A stretch of DNA of 64,000 nt, taken from Pontibacterium sp049599735. Its GTDB lineage: Bacteria; Pseudomonadota; Gammaproteobacteria; Pseudomonadales; Balneatricaceae. The DNA is taken from the NCBI GenBank assembly GCA_049599735.1, contig JBMYOX010000009.1, positions 1 to 64,000 of the forward strand, read 5' to 3'. A model generated the notes under the pieces. The model made no database searches. It had not been told where the DNA came from and saw nothing but the letters and a program-made list of their open reading frames with translations. Positions within the stretch are counted from its first letter, which is position 1. Each line of letters begins with the position of its first letter. This document shows positions 35,028-43,666 of this stretch, in pieces. Both the position numbers and the translations under genes were made by a program.

Positions 35028-35882
35028 ATGGAACATAGATACAGACTGGTATTAGCTTGCCCGGACCGGGTAGGCATCGTTGCAATGGTCAGTAATTTTA
35101 TCTCCAGCCATGGCGGCTCAATTTCAGATGCCAGCCAGCATTCTGATCCGACAACCGGCTGGTTTTTTATGCGGGTAGAGATTCGGGCGGCAAGCCTGCC
35201 ATTTTCGCTGGAAGAATTAAATCAGGCTTTTGCACCTATCGGGCAGTCTTTTAATATGCAGTGGCAAATCCATGACTCGAGCAGGCCCAAAAAGGTAGTG
35301 CTGATGGCAAGCCGTGACTCCCATTGCCTGGCCGATTTGCTTTACCGTTATCATGAAGGTGAGCTGGATTGTGAAGTTCCCTGTGTTATTTCAAATCATG
35401 ATGATCTGCGCAGCATGGTGGAATGGCATAATATTCCTTACTACCATGTACCTGTGGATAAAGAAAACAAAGCAGAACATTTTAGCCAGGTAAGTGAATT
35501 GATTGACCGGCATCAGGCTGATTTGGTAGTGCTGGCCCGTTATATGCAAATTTTACCTCAGGATGTCTGTGAGCAGTATTCACAGCGTATTATCAATATT
35601 CATCATAGTTTTCTGCCCTCATTTGCCGGTGCCCGGCCTTATCATCAAGCCCATGAACGGGGTGTAAAATTAATTGGGGCAACGTGCCATTACGTGACCG
35701 AAGACCTGGATGCCGGGCCTATTATCGATCAGGATGTGGTACGTATCAGCCATCAGGATCTGCCGGAAGATATGGTGCGCCTGGGGCGTGATGTGGAAAA
35801 AATGGTTTTATCCCGCGGTTTGCGCTGGCATCTGCAGGACCGGGTTTTGGTCCAGGGCAATAAAACCGTCGTATTTAATTAG
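35028..35882 (+). CDS. purU: Formyltetrahydrofolate deformylase
   Basis: A 284-residue enzyme that hydrolyses 10-formyl-THF to formate and THF. The N-terminal ACT domain (RLVLACPDRVGIVAMVSNFISSHGGSI) is followed by a formyltransferase-like domain. Its catalytic features are present: 'ISNHDDLRSMVEWHNIPYYHVPVD', 'INIHHSFLPSFAGARPYHQAHERGVKLIGATCHYVTEDLDAGPII' with the conserved His and Asp. It is divergent from the phosphorylase gene and has a GGAGATAAAGGA ribosome region. Confidence 0.95.
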   Translation: MEHRYRLVLACPDRVGIVAMVSNFISSHGGSISDASQHSDPTTGWFFMRVEIRAASLPFSLEELNQAFAPIGQSFNMQWQIHDSSRPKKVVLMASRDSHCLADLLYRYHEGELDCEVPCVISNHDDLRSMVEWHNIPYYHVPVDKENKAEHFSQVSELIDRHQADLVVLARYMQILPQDVCEQYSQRIINIHHSFLPSFAGARPYHQAHERGVKLIGATCHYVTEDLDAGPIIDQDVVRISHQDLPEDMVRLGRDVEKMVLSRGLRWHLQDRVLVQGNKTVVFN

Positions 35883-35898
35883 GCACTCTAAATACTCG

Positions 35899-35925
35899 TT
35901 GCCTGATGGCTGCGATTGCTATAAT
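35899..35925 (+). promoter_or_regulatory. Possible sigma-70 promoter for the CBS gene
   Basis: TTGCCT (35899-35904) and a perfect TATAAT (35920-35925) are separated by 15 bases, shorter than the ideal 17. It lies 72 bases before the start codon of the CBS gene. Confidence 0.4.
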
Positions 35926-35996
35926 GATAGAGGTAAGGGCCGGGTGAGTGACTGGTGCCTATGTTTCGGGGTTAGCCCTACCAAGGAGGAATCACA

Positions 35997-36404
35997 ATGT
36001 TGAGATCTGTTAAAGCTCGGGATTACATGTGTGAACGGCTTATTACCTTCACACCACAAACTGATTTGTTTAAAGCCATCAATGTGCTGATTGAAAACGG
36101 CATTACGGGTGCGCCGGTTATTGATGAAAAAGGTGATCTGGTCGGGCTTTTGTCTGAAGCAGACTGCCTGCGAGCGATATTGACACTGACCTACCATGAG
36201 GAAGAAATGGGGGGGATTGTCGGGGACTATATGGTTGAAGAGGTTCATACTGTTGAGCATGACGCGGATATTATCAAGGTTGCCGAAGAGTTTATAAACA
36301 ACGGCCGTCGCCGTCTGCCTGTTGTGCATAATAGCCGGGTGATCGGGCAAATCAGTCGCCGTGATATCTTACGGGCTGTTGAAAAATTTGCACAGGACGG
36401 CTGA
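35997..36404 (+). CDS. Tandem CBS-domain protein
   Basis: A 135-residue protein made of two CBS motifs (about residues 8-60 and 76-130), with 'KARDYMCERLITFTPQTDLFKAINVLIENGITGAPVIDEKGDLVGLLSEADCL' and 'RRLPVVHNSRVIGQISRRDILRAV'. Such pairs bind adenine nucleotides and regulate partner proteins. The partner is not evident: it is alone between purU and dnaT, with a strong AAGGAGG ribosome site and its own terminator. Confidence 0.88.
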   Translation: MLRSVKARDYMCERLITFTPQTDLFKAINVLIENGITGAPVIDEKGDLVGLLSEADCLRAILTLTYHEEEMGGIVGDYMVEEVHTVEHDADIIKVAEEFINNGRRRLPVVHNSRVIGQISRRDILRAVEKFAQDG

Positions 36405-36421
36405 CGCCGACTGTGTCATTA

Positions 36422-36456
36422 AAGGCCGCAGCCCTGGTTGCGGCTTTGTTGTTTTT
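36422..36456 (+). terminator. Rho-independent terminator after the CBS gene
   Basis: GCCGCA (36425-36430) pairs with TGCGGC (36439-36444), followed by a T-rich tract. The stem is short but GC-rich. Confidence 0.6.
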
Positions 36457-36473
36457 GAGGTTATGAAATTCTG

Positions 36474-37370
36474 ATGGGTTATCAATTCCCGGAACAACCA
36501 ATGTTAATTTATCCTTCTTTGGCTGAACACTATGGGCTGGAGGGAGCTTTGTTACTGGGCATCTATCATCAGTTGGCCCGGCACATAGGCTTGCGAAATG
36601 CTCAGGGCTTTCCTGAGCTGAAACTGGATAAAGCGAACTGGTCACACCTGGTACCTTTTTGGGATCAGGATAAGCTGGCATCTGTGACTCATCATCTGGT
36701 TTCTCTGGGTGCCATTGAGGCGGCGATGAATTCAACGGGCATTCGTGTGCTGTTGCTGGCTAGTGTGGATGCACCTGCAGCAGACCCTCAGCCAGTCCGG
36801 GTGGAGGCTCCTGTGCCCCCTGCGCAGGATCGTCAGCCGGAACCCGTGAGTCGCCTTGCCGTTATGAATCAGCCGCCATCGCAAAGTGATGCACCCCCTT
36901 TGGGCGTTGCTCAGAAGCCCGTCGCAAGCGTCCGGCCCCGCACTCCGGCCCCGGGTTTTGGTGGCAGTACGGGCTGGCGAAAACATAAAAGTGAGTTACA
37001 GGTACTCTTTGAGCAGCACGAAGAGCGTAATCAAAATTTACATGCCATGTTTCTGAAATGGCAACCTTCTGCCGCGTTTTTTGAAATGCTTCCTCGCCAC
37101 GGCATTTCCGAAGAGTTTGCGCGCGATTGCGTTGATGAATTTGTACTTTATTGGCTGGATAAAGATCGCCGTGAAACCAGCTGGGACCAGAAGTTCCTGG
37201 GTTGGGTAAAACGTGACTGGGTTAAAAAGCAGTCCCGGGATGGCCGTGATCAGCGGCAGATATCACAAAAACAGACAGGTTTTAACCATGAAGACCCCCG
37301 CAGAGATTCTCGCGAAAACCGCAAACGGGTTACCCGAGCCATCATGGACATCAAAGACACCGACTGGTAA
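36474..37370 (+). CDS. DnaT-like primosomal protein
   Basis: A 298-residue protein. The N-terminal part (about residues 1-90) is a winged-helix-like region, 'PEQPMLIYPSLAEHYGLEGALLLGIYHQLA'. A proline-rich, disordered linker follows (about 95-165). The C-terminal DnaT single-strand DNA-binding domain has 'KWQPSAAFFEMLPRHGISEEFARDCVDEFVLYWLDKDRRETSWDQKFLGWVKRDW'. DnaT takes part in reloading DnaB helicase during replication restart. The next gene encodes a lambda P-like helicase loader and overlaps it by 83 bases, which mirrors the dnaT-dnaC pair of E. coli with a different loader type. Confidence 0.82.
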   Translation: MGYQFPEQPMLIYPSLAEHYGLEGALLLGIYHQLARHIGLRNAQGFPELKLDKANWSHLVPFWDQDKLASVTHHLVSLGAIEAAMNSTGIRVLLLASVDAPAADPQPVRVEAPVPPAQDRQPEPVSRLAVMNQPPSQSDAPPLGVAQKPVASVRPRTPAPGFGGSTGWRKHKSELQVLFEQHEERNQNLHAMFLKWQPSAAFFEMLPRHGISEEFARDCVDEFVLYWLDKDRRETSWDQKFLGWVKRDWVKKQSRDGRDQRQISQKQTGFNHEDPRRDSRENRKRVTRAIMDIKDTDW

Positions 37371-38085
37371 CGCCGGGCAGGCAAAAGCCAAAGGTAATAA
37401 GATTTCCAATGACACTAAGACACTGATCAATATGATCTTTGCCCGGTTTATGGCGATTTATGGGCATAAGTTTAAAAGTAGTTTTGAAACCCAGGATGAG
37501 CTACGGCTTGCTAAGCGGGAATGGGCTTTAAGCCTGGAAGGCTTTCGGGAGCCGGAGTTGGTGGCGGCTATTGATCATTGCAAGGAAACACTGGCCTGGA
37601 TGCCAACGGTTTCAGAGTTTCTGGCCATACTGAGAGATATTCAGGGTGACAGCGGCTTACCGCCGGTAAAAATGGCTTATAAAGAAGCCTGTTTTCATGC
37701 GGATCACGCTTCACGCCATCATTGGAGTCATGCGGCCGTTTATCAGGCGGGTAAAGCGACGGGCTGGTTTCGGTTGCGCAGCGAAGAAGAGGCGCTGATT
37801 TATCCGGATTTTTTGTATAACTATCAGGTACTTTGCCAGCGTGTGCGGGCGGGTGAGCAGCTCGACCAGCCCATTTATGCAGCACTGGAAAACAAAAGTG
37901 ATAACACCTTAGTGGCCTTTATTCAAAGCTGGGGTGAAGCACAGCAGCTTGAACCCGAAGTGGCGGCTAAGTTGCTGTACTTCCTGACTAAACCTAAGGG
38001 CAGTGATACCCGCAGACGCTTTCAGGCGATTGCTCAGCAGGAGGCTGATCAGTTGGGTGTCCGGTTGCCGGATGATTACCAATAA
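37288..38085 (+). CDS. Replication protein P (lambda P-type helicase loader family)
   Basis: A 265-residue protein resembling phage lambda P family loaders. The core reads 'TLINMIFARFMAIYGHKFKSSFETQDELRLAKREWALSLEGF', then 'ETLAWMPTVSEFLAILRDI', 'AYKEACFHADHASRHHWSHAAVYQAGKATGWFRLRSEE'; the W-x-P-S/T-x-x-E-F element and the later 'W-x-H-x-x-V-Y-x-A' element are typical. Its role would be delivering DnaB to single-stranded DNA with the DnaT-like partner. No integrase, capsid or other phage gene is nearby, so it looks domesticated. I prefer the ATG at 37288 (overlap of 83 bases with dnaT); the frame is open to 37213. Confidence 0.75.
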   Translation: MKTPAEILAKTANGLPEPSWTSKTPTGNAGQAKAKGNKISNDTKTLINMIFARFMAIYGHKFKSSFETQDELRLAKREWALSLEGFREPELVAAIDHCKETLAWMPTVSEFLAILRDIQGDSGLPPVKMAYKEACFHADHASRHHWSHAAVYQAGKATGWFRLRSEEEALIYPDFLYNYQVLCQRVRAGEQLDQPIYAALENKSDNTLVAFIQSWGEAQQLEPEVAAKLLYFLTKPKGSDTRRRFQAIAQQEADQLGVRLPDDYQ

Positions 38086-38125
38086 TCACCCGCAACCAGT
38101 CAGGCAGGATCTGTCGATCCGTCAA

Positions 38126-39178
38126 TCAGCCCAGGTTGTCCCCGAACATTTTTCCGATAGCCGCTGTCAGCGCATCACTGCGATCGGGGCTGCGAAAGGC
38201 CTGAAGAATCAGAGCACGAAGATCGGGCATAAACATCAGGTCAGCCAGCATACGGGAAAAGCCTATTTGCCCTGAACGACCGGTTGCCAGACACTCCAGG
38301 TAGCTCTTTAGCAGATCTGGATATTTCAGGCTGTTGCAGCTTCGGGTTGCGATGGCTGCCAGTACTTCCGCATCCTGCCCGTGCGCAGACTCTAATACCA
38401 GCTGTAATAAATCCCGTTTTGCCGTTTCATCACGGCCATTTGAAATGGCCCGGATTTGAGCGGCAATATGGTTAGCGTGAGTGGCTTCGTCTTGCAAGCT
38501 CAGACGCATTCGCCGGTCCAGTGCGCTGAAAAGCTTATGATCGGGCTCGATATTTTCCAGGCAGGTGCAAAGCACTTCATAAGGCTCAGCAGGCAGTTTT
38601 GCAATGGCTGCTGCCAGAATCTCACTGTTACGGCCACTTTCATGGCGCACCACCAGATCAGCAACACCCTGATAACCTAATGCCTGCCACTGATCAAACC
38701 CCAGCTGACCGGCAAAATATTGCTGGCTGTATTCATAATACTGAGAGGCGGGCTGCCCGATAGCGAGAGTGGCATGGGCATGGAAAATCGCCATTTTTTC
38801 CTGGTCAGGTTTAAATGAAAATGGATTATCCTGCAGGGCGTCCTGTTTTTTACTATCGGCATCACCAGACAGCACATTGTTAATGTTCTGCAACAGGCGG
38901 TTCACAAAGTCATCCCGTGCGGCCTGCACCAGATAACCCTGTTCATCCAGCGGTAACTTAAGGAACCAGACCACGTTCTGGTCTTTAAGCTTTGGGTTCC
39001 ACATCAGCAGCGCTACCCAGGCATGGTGCATAAAGGGTGACGGGTAGGGAATGTGCGCCTGCTCAACCTTGCTGAAGGTTTCGGCTGACATTTTGCTAAC
39101 CCGGCGGCCCATATCAAAAATACGTATCTGGGTGCCGGACTCGCGTAAAAAATCTACAAGGGAAGGAATATGGGACAT
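38126..39178 (-). CDS. DUF3549 family protein
   Basis: A 350-residue soluble, helix-rich protein. The opening 'SLVDFLRESGTQIRIFDMGRRVSKMSAETFSKVEQAHIPYPSPFMHHAWVALLMWNP' fits DUF3549, a gammaproteobacterial family of unknown function. The remainder has HEAT-like helices ('SEILAAAIAKLPAEPYEVLCTCLENI'). The start MSHIPS at 39178 resembles family members; an ATG four codons upstream (39190) is the alternative. It converges with the P-like gene. No function is proposed. Confidence 0.72.
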   Translation of the reverse strand: MSHIPSLVDFLRESGTQIRIFDMGRRVSKMSAETFSKVEQAHIPYPSPFMHHAWVALLMWNPKLKDQNVVWFLKLPLDEQGYLVQAARDDFVNRLLQNINNVLSGDADSKKQDALQDNPFSFKPDQEKMAIFHAHATLAIGQPASQYYEYSQQYFAGQLGFDQWQALGYQGVADLVVRHESGRNSEILAAAIAKLPAEPYEVLCTCLENIEPDHKLFSALDRRMRLSLQDEATHANHIAAQIRAISNGRDETAKRDLLQLVLESAHGQDAEVLAAIATRSCNSLKYPDLLKSYLECLATGRSGQIGFSRMLADLMFMPDLRALILQAFRSPDRSDALTAAIGKMFGDNLG

Positions 39179-39417
39179 GCAATATCTCATTCAGGGAACC
39201 GGAAACAGCGCTAATTTTATCAGTCTGTCGCGCCATGCAACAGGGTTGCCTGCCAGATAAACCTGGTGAGGGTTCTGGAAGCCTTTTACGGCGGCATTTG
39301 CGCGCCTCAGTAAAAAATCAGGTGGTAATAAACCATATCTTTTTTGCAACAAAACGGTAAACCGTCTACCCTAAACTGCTTAATTAAAAGATCTTACATA
39401 ATAGGGGGTTATAGGAC

Positions 39418-40152
39418 TTGAATAGCTCTTTTCTGGCCCTGACACGGTCTATGCTGGGCAGCCTGCGTGATTTGGCACCCATCATTCTAGTGATTGCTTT
39501 CTTCCAGATTGTTGTGCTGCAACAAAGTGTGCCGGATTTGGTGGGGTTGATAACCGGCCTGCTCTGTGTAGTTGCGGGTTTGACCTTCTTCATTTACGGC
39601 CTTGAGATGGGTTTGTTTCCGATTGGTGAAACAATGGCCCATGCGTTTGCGCGTAAAGGCAGCGTGTTCTGGCTGCTGGCATTTGCTTTTGCATTGGGGT
39701 TTGGCACAACGATTGCCGAACCGGCCCTGATTGCGGTGGCAGACAAAGCGGCTGAAGTAGCCGCATTAGGTGGCATGATTATTGATTCGGAAGAGTCACG
39801 GATGGGTTATGCCAGTGGTCTGCGTTATACCGTAGCGTTTTCGGTGGGTCTTGCCATTGTGCTGGGTGTGCTGCGTATCCTTAAAGGCTGGCCGATTCAG
39901 TACATGATTATTGCTGGCTATATGCTGGTTGTGGTGATGACGATGTTTGCCCCTCGTGAAATTATTGGTATCGCCTATGACTCCGGTGGCGTGACTACCT
40001 CCACTATTACAGTGCCCCTGGTTACGGCCTTAGGTGTGGGACTGGCGTCATCTATTGAAGGGCGTAATCCGATGGTGGATGGTTTTGGTCTGATTGCGTT
40101 TGCATCGCTGACACCTATGATCTTCGTCATGGCATACGGGATGGTGATCTGA
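39418..40152 (+). CDS. DUF1538 family membrane protein (first of pair)
   Basis: A 244-residue protein with about six or seven membrane segments. Two motifs stand out: 'FALGFGTTIAEPALIAVADKA' around residues 90-112 and 'AYDSGGVTTSTITVPLVTALGVGLASSIEGRNPMVDGFGLIAFASLTPMI' in the C-terminal third. Both recur in the next gene. Such conserved polar motifs within membrane segments are what a transporter or channel would have, but the family is uncharacterised to my knowledge. It starts at TTG 39418 with a purine-rich AGGGGG upstream; an ATG at 39451 has no ribosome site. The stop overlaps the next start. Confidence 0.8.
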   Translation: MNSSFLALTRSMLGSLRDLAPIILVIAFFQIVVLQQSVPDLVGLITGLLCVVAGLTFFIYGLEMGLFPIGETMAHAFARKGSVFWLLAFAFALGFGTTIAEPALIAVADKAAEVAALGGMIIDSEESRMGYASGLRYTVAFSVGLAIVLGVLRILKGWPIQYMIIAGYMLVVVMTMFAPREIIGIAYDSGGVTTSTITVPLVTALGVGLASSIEGRNPMVDGFGLIAFASLTPMIFVMAYGMVI

Positions 40153-40955
40153 TGGAATTAATCCTTGAACTGGTTTGGATGATTCTGGCCACCATTAAAG
40201 ATGTGATCCCTATTGCAGTCATTCTGTTTGGTTTTCAGATTTTTGTAATACGCCGTCCGATTCCGAATTTGAAACGCGTTTTAATTGGCTTTGCTTATGT
40301 GATTCTGGGCTTGGCACTTTTCCTGCTGGGCCTGGATAAAGCGTTGTTTCCGATCGGAGACTTAATGGCCAAGCAGCTAACGAATCCGGAGTTTATCGGG
40401 CAGTGGAGTGATAATGCGGCTGATGCTTTGCAGTGGCAGGATTATTACTGGGTTTATATCTTTGCGTTTGCCATCGGGGCCAGTACGACAATTGCTGAGC
40501 CTTCGCTAATTGCCGTGGCGATTAAAGCTAATGAAGTGTCCGGTGGCACTATTGGTGTTTGGGGACTTCGTTTAGCAGTGGCTCTGGGTGTGGCAGTGGG
40601 TATTTCACTGGGCACCTGGCGGATTGTTACAGGTTATCCGATTCATTGGTTTATTATCACCGGTTATATCATCGTGGTTATACAAACCATCTGGGCGCCT
40701 AAAACCATTGTGCCCCTGGCGTATGATTCGGGTGGTGTAACTACCTCTACAGTGACGGTGCCACTTGTAGCTGCATTAGGTCTGGGGCTTGCTGAAACAG
40801 TGCCCGGGCGCAGTGCGCTTATTGATGGATTTGGTTTGATTGCATTTGCCAGCTTGTTTCCGATGATTACGGTGATGGCTTATGCACAGATAACAGAATG
40901 GTTAACCCGCCGGCAAAAAGCCGTTGAGGTTGAGTCTGACAGCTTGAAGAACTAA
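40152..40955 (+). CDS. DUF1538 family membrane protein (second of pair)
   Basis: A 267-residue paralogue of the preceding protein, with the same order of membrane segments and both motifs: 'FAIGASTTIAEPSLIAVAIKA' and 'AYDSGGVTTSTVTVPLVAALGLGLAETVPGRSALIDGFGLIAFASLFPMI'. The coupled translation (overlapping TGATG) and similar size suggest a heteromeric membrane complex of the two. The soluble PII-like and CBS genes follow directly. Confidence 0.8.
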   Translation: MELILELVWMILATIKDVIPIAVILFGFQIFVIRRPIPNLKRVLIGFAYVILGLALFLLGLDKALFPIGDLMAKQLTNPEFIGQWSDNAADALQWQDYYWVYIFAFAIGASTTIAEPSLIAVAIKANEVSGGTIGVWGLRLAVALGVAVGISLGTWRIVTGYPIHWFIITGYIIVVIQTIWAPKTIVPLAYDSGGVTTSTVTVPLVAALGLGLAETVPGRSALIDGFGLIAFASLFPMITVMAYAQITEWLTRRQKAVEVESDSLKN

Positions 40956-40968
40956 TTGGAGAAAAGCC

Positions 40969-41319
40969 GTGCATTTCAAACTGCTATTGGTATTTGTTGA
41001 AGATACTAAAACAGACAAGGTTATGAAGGCTGCACGAGAGGCAGGTGCTACAGGTGCAACTGTAATTAACAACGCGCGAGGGGAGGGTGTTACCAAGACC
41101 AAAACTTTTTTTGGCCTGACACTGGAAACCCAGCGCGACGTGTTGCTGTTTATTACTGAGGAACATTTAAGTCGTAAAATTCTGGAAACAATATCCAGGG
41201 TGGCGGGTTTTGATGACGCGCCGGGACGGGGCATCGCTATTCAGGTAGATGTAGAGGATGCGGTTGGGGTTGCCCACCAGATTCAGACACTCACTGATGT
41301 GATTGAGGAAGAAATATGA
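40969..41319 (+). CDS. PII-like signalling protein
   Basis: A 116-residue protein with the PII ferredoxin-like fold pattern: 'FKLLLVFVEDTKTDKVMKAAREAGATGATVINNARGEG', then a T-loop region 'TKTKTFFGLTLETQRDVLLFITEEHLSRKILETI'. It lacks the GlnB tyrosine for uridylylation, so it belongs to the PII-like rather than the canonical nitrogen-regulator group. PII-like proteins bind small effectors and often control a neighbouring transporter. It starts at GTG with GGAG eight bases upstream and overlaps the CBS gene by four bases. Confidence 0.85.
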   Translation: MHFKLLLVFVEDTKTDKVMKAAREAGATGATVINNARGEGVTKTKTFFGLTLETQRDVLLFITEEHLSRKILETISRVAGFDDAPGRGIAIQVDVEDAVGVAHQIQTLTDVIEEEI

Positions 41320-41714
41320 ACGGCGATAAAACGGTCGTGCGCGTTAAAGATGTGATGACGCAGAATTTCGCTATGGTGGATGGCCTGGTGACTATCGAGG
41401 AAGCGCTGGGGTTGTTCAGAAGTAAAAATGCGCTGGCATTGTTAATCAATAAACGCCACGAAGATGATGAGTTTGGTATTTTGCTGTTATCAGACATTGC
41501 CAAGTTGGTGGTGGCTAAAGACCGGGCGCCCGAGCGGGTAAACGTCTATGAAGTGATGACCAAGCCGGTAGTATCGGTAAAATCCCGAATGGATGTGCGC
41601 TACTGTGCTCGTCTGTTTGAAAATCTTGGTCTGGCGATGGCGCCGGTGATTGAGCACGGGAAAATTCTGGGTATTGTCAGTTACGACGATATTGTGCTCA
41701 AAGGCTTAGTCTGA
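41316..41714 (+). CDS. CBS-domain protein of the DUF1538/PII-like module
   Basis: A 132-residue protein with two CBS repeats (about residues 8-62 and 72-130): 'VRVKDVMTQNFAMVDGLVTIEEALGLF' and 'YEVMTKPVVSVKSRMDVRYCARLFENLGLAMAPVIEHGKILGIVSYDDIVLKGLV'. It probably senses adenine nucleotides. It is the last of four tightly packed genes, before a strong terminator. With the PII-like protein it offers a second regulatory input to the membrane pair. Confidence 0.87.
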   Translation: MNGDKTVVRVKDVMTQNFAMVDGLVTIEEALGLFRSKNALALLINKRHEDDEFGILLLSDIAKLVVAKDRAPERVNVYEVMTKPVVSVKSRMDVRYCARLFENLGLAMAPVIEHGKILGIVSYDDIVLKGLV

Positions 41715-41730
41715 CTCTGAGAAGGCTTGT

Positions 41731-41762
41731 AAAAACGGGATCTGATTGATCCCGTTTTTTAT
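41731..41762. terminator. Bidirectional terminator
   Basis: A perfect twelve-base stem AAAAACGGGATC/GATCCCGTTTTT (41731-41742 and 41748-41759) between the DUF1538 module and the convergent DAHP synthase gene. A/T runs on both sides allow it to act in both directions. Confidence 0.88.
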
Positions 41763-41787
41763 GCCTGGTGTTTCCCTTGAGCAGGGC

Positions 41788-43143
41788 TTATCGCTTGCCC
41801 CGGGCTTCTTTTAAGGTGTCTGCAATCAGGAATGACAACTCCAGTGCCTGTTCGCCGTTGAGGCGGGGGTCGCACTGGGTGTGGTAGCGGTCAGCCAGCC
41901 CTTCTTCCGTAATCTGGTATGCACCACCAATACACTCAGTGACATTCTGGCCGGTCATTTCAAAATGAACACCGCCTGCATAAGTACCTTCTGCATCGTG
42001 CACCTGAAAGAAACCTTTTACTTCCTGCAAGATGGCATCAACACTGCGGGTTTTATAACCCGAAGAGGCTTTGATGGTGTTGCCATGCATTGGATCTGAA
42101 CTCCAGACTACACTTCGGCCTTCCGCTTTAACGGCACGTACCAGTGGTGGTAACTTATCGCCGATATGCTCAGCGCCCATGCGGGCTATTAGCGTTAGTC
42201 GACCTGGAATGTTCTCTGGATTCAGTGTGTCAATCAGGGTGATCAGATCTTCCGGTGTAGTGGTCGGACCAACCTTCAGACCTATCGGGTTCTGTACACC
42301 CCGAAGGAACTCTACGTGCGCATGGTCTGTCTGACGGGTTCGGTCACCAATCCAGAGCATATGTGCCGAGCAGTCATACCATTCATTGGTCATGCTGTCC
42401 TGACGGGTCAGGGCTTCTTCATAGCCTAGCAGCAGGGCTTCGTGGGACGTATAGAGGCTGGTTTCATGAATTTGGGGGGTGATGCGTGAATTCAGACCGC
42501 AGGCTTCCATAAAGGCCAGTGCCTGGTCAATCTGATCGGCCAGGTGCCGGTATTTCTCACCCAGTGGGCTTTTTTCGACAAAACCCTGGTTCCAGCGATG
42601 TACCTGATGAAGATCAGCAAAACCACCCTGAGCAAATGCTCGTAACAGGTTCAGTGTAGAGGCAGACTGGTGGTAAGCCTCCAGAAGACGCTGAGGGTCG
42701 GCCGTGCGGGCTTCTGCCGTGAACTGAATATCATTAACAATATCACCCCGGTAGCTGGGTAATGCGATGCCGTTGATCGTTTCCATATCGGAAGAACGGG
42801 GCTTGGCAAACTGGCCCGCCATACGCCCGATTTTTACAATAGGGCAGCTGCCGGCAAAAGTAAGCACAACCGCCATCTGGAGCAGGACCTGAAAAGTATC
42901 ACGAATCTTGTTGGCATTTAAGTCTGCAAAACTTTCAGCGCAATCACCGCCCTGCAGTAAAAAAGCATTACCTTTGGCAACTTCACCAAGCTGAGATTGT
43001 AAGGCGCGAATTTCACCGGCAAAGACCAGCGGTGGTAATCCGGAAAGGGTGTTTTCAACCTGTTTTAGTGAAGCCTGGTCCGGGTAGGCCGGCTGCTGGA
43101 CGATAGGTTTGGTTCTCCAGCTGTTCGGGGTCCAGTTTTGCAT
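41788..43143 (-). CDS. 3-deoxy-7-phosphoheptulonate synthase, class II
   Basis: A 451-residue plant-type DAHP synthase, the first step of the shikimate pathway (PEP + erythrose 4-phosphate). Features: 'NAFLLQGGDCAESFADL' with the metal-ligand cysteine, 'IVKIGRMAGQFAKPRS', 'WIGDRTRQTDHAHVEFLRGVQNPIGLKVGPT', 'RSVVWSSDPMHGNT' and 'GGVHFEMTGQNVTECIGG'. It stands alone. Class II enzymes may be feedback-regulated by tryptophan or associated with chorismate mutase; no such partner is in the window. Confidence 0.95.
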   Translation of the reverse strand: MQNWTPNSWRTKPIVQQPAYPDQASLKQVENTLSGLPPLVFAGEIRALQSQLGEVAKGNAFLLQGGDCAESFADLNANKIRDTFQVLLQMAVVLTFAGSCPIVKIGRMAGQFAKPRSSDMETINGIALPSYRGDIVNDIQFTAEARTADPQRLLEAYHQSASTLNLLRAFAQGGFADLHQVHRWNQGFVEKSPLGEKYRHLADQIDQALAFMEACGLNSRITPQIHETSLYTSHEALLLGYEEALTRQDSMTNEWYDCSAHMLWIGDRTRQTDHAHVEFLRGVQNPIGLKVGPTTTPEDLITLIDTLNPENIPGRLTLIARMGAEHIGDKLPPLVRAVKAEGRSVVWSSDPMHGNTIKASSGYKTRSVDAILQEVKGFFQVHDAEGTYAGGVHFEMTGQNVTECIGGAYQITEEGLADRYHTQCDPRLNGEQALELSFLIADTLKEARGKR

Positions 43144-43269
43144 GCTAAGTCCTGAGGATTCTGTGTATTAAGGGCGACAGTGTAAGTCATTGTTCTTCAG
43201 AAACAAGGGGGTCATTCTCCTTAATCCTTTTTTGCGGTAGGGTAGCTGATTTCGCAGGGGATCAGGGTC

Positions 43270-43647
43270 ATGTCAATTGAAGATCGCAATAAAGGTTTGT
43301 CAGTACGTACGGAAGTAATGGGTGAGGCGTTTGTGCAACGCGCGATTGATAATACGACTGAATTTACAGCACCGATACAAGATTGGATTAATGAAAATGC
43401 CTGGGGTTCAACCTGGCAGCGGGAAGGGCTGTCACGTCAGACACGCAGTCTGGTAACGATTGCGATGCTGGCGGCGCTGAAAGCACCGACGGAATTAAAA
43501 GGCCATGTGCGAGGCGCTTTGCGTAATGGTTGTACACCCGAAGAAATTCAGGAGGTGTTGCTTCACTCGGTTGTTTATTGTGGTGCACCGGCTGCGCAGG
43601 AAGCGTTCAGGGCGGCAAAAGAAGTGATCGAGGGCTGGGAAGGCTAA
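43270..43647 (+). CDS. 4-carboxymuconolactone decarboxylase family protein (PcaC-like)
   Basis: A 125-residue CMD-family protein, with 'QDWINENAWGSTWQREGLSRQTRSLVTIAMLAALKAPTELKGHVRGALRNGCTPEEIQEVLLHSVVYCGAPAAQEAFRAAKEV'. PcaC decarboxylates 4-carboxymuconolactone in protocatechuate degradation, and the residues match that subgroup rather than the AhpD one (no CxxC). No other beta-ketoadipate gene is nearby, so its participation in that pathway is not confirmed. Confidence 0.85.
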   Translation: MSIEDRNKGLSVRTEVMGEAFVQRAIDNTTEFTAPIQDWINENAWGSTWQREGLSRQTRSLVTIAMLAALKAPTELKGHVRGALRNGCTPEEIQEVLLHSVVYCGAPAAQEAFRAAKEVIEGWEG

Positions 43648-43666
43648 CGGTTTCCGGATTAATTTG

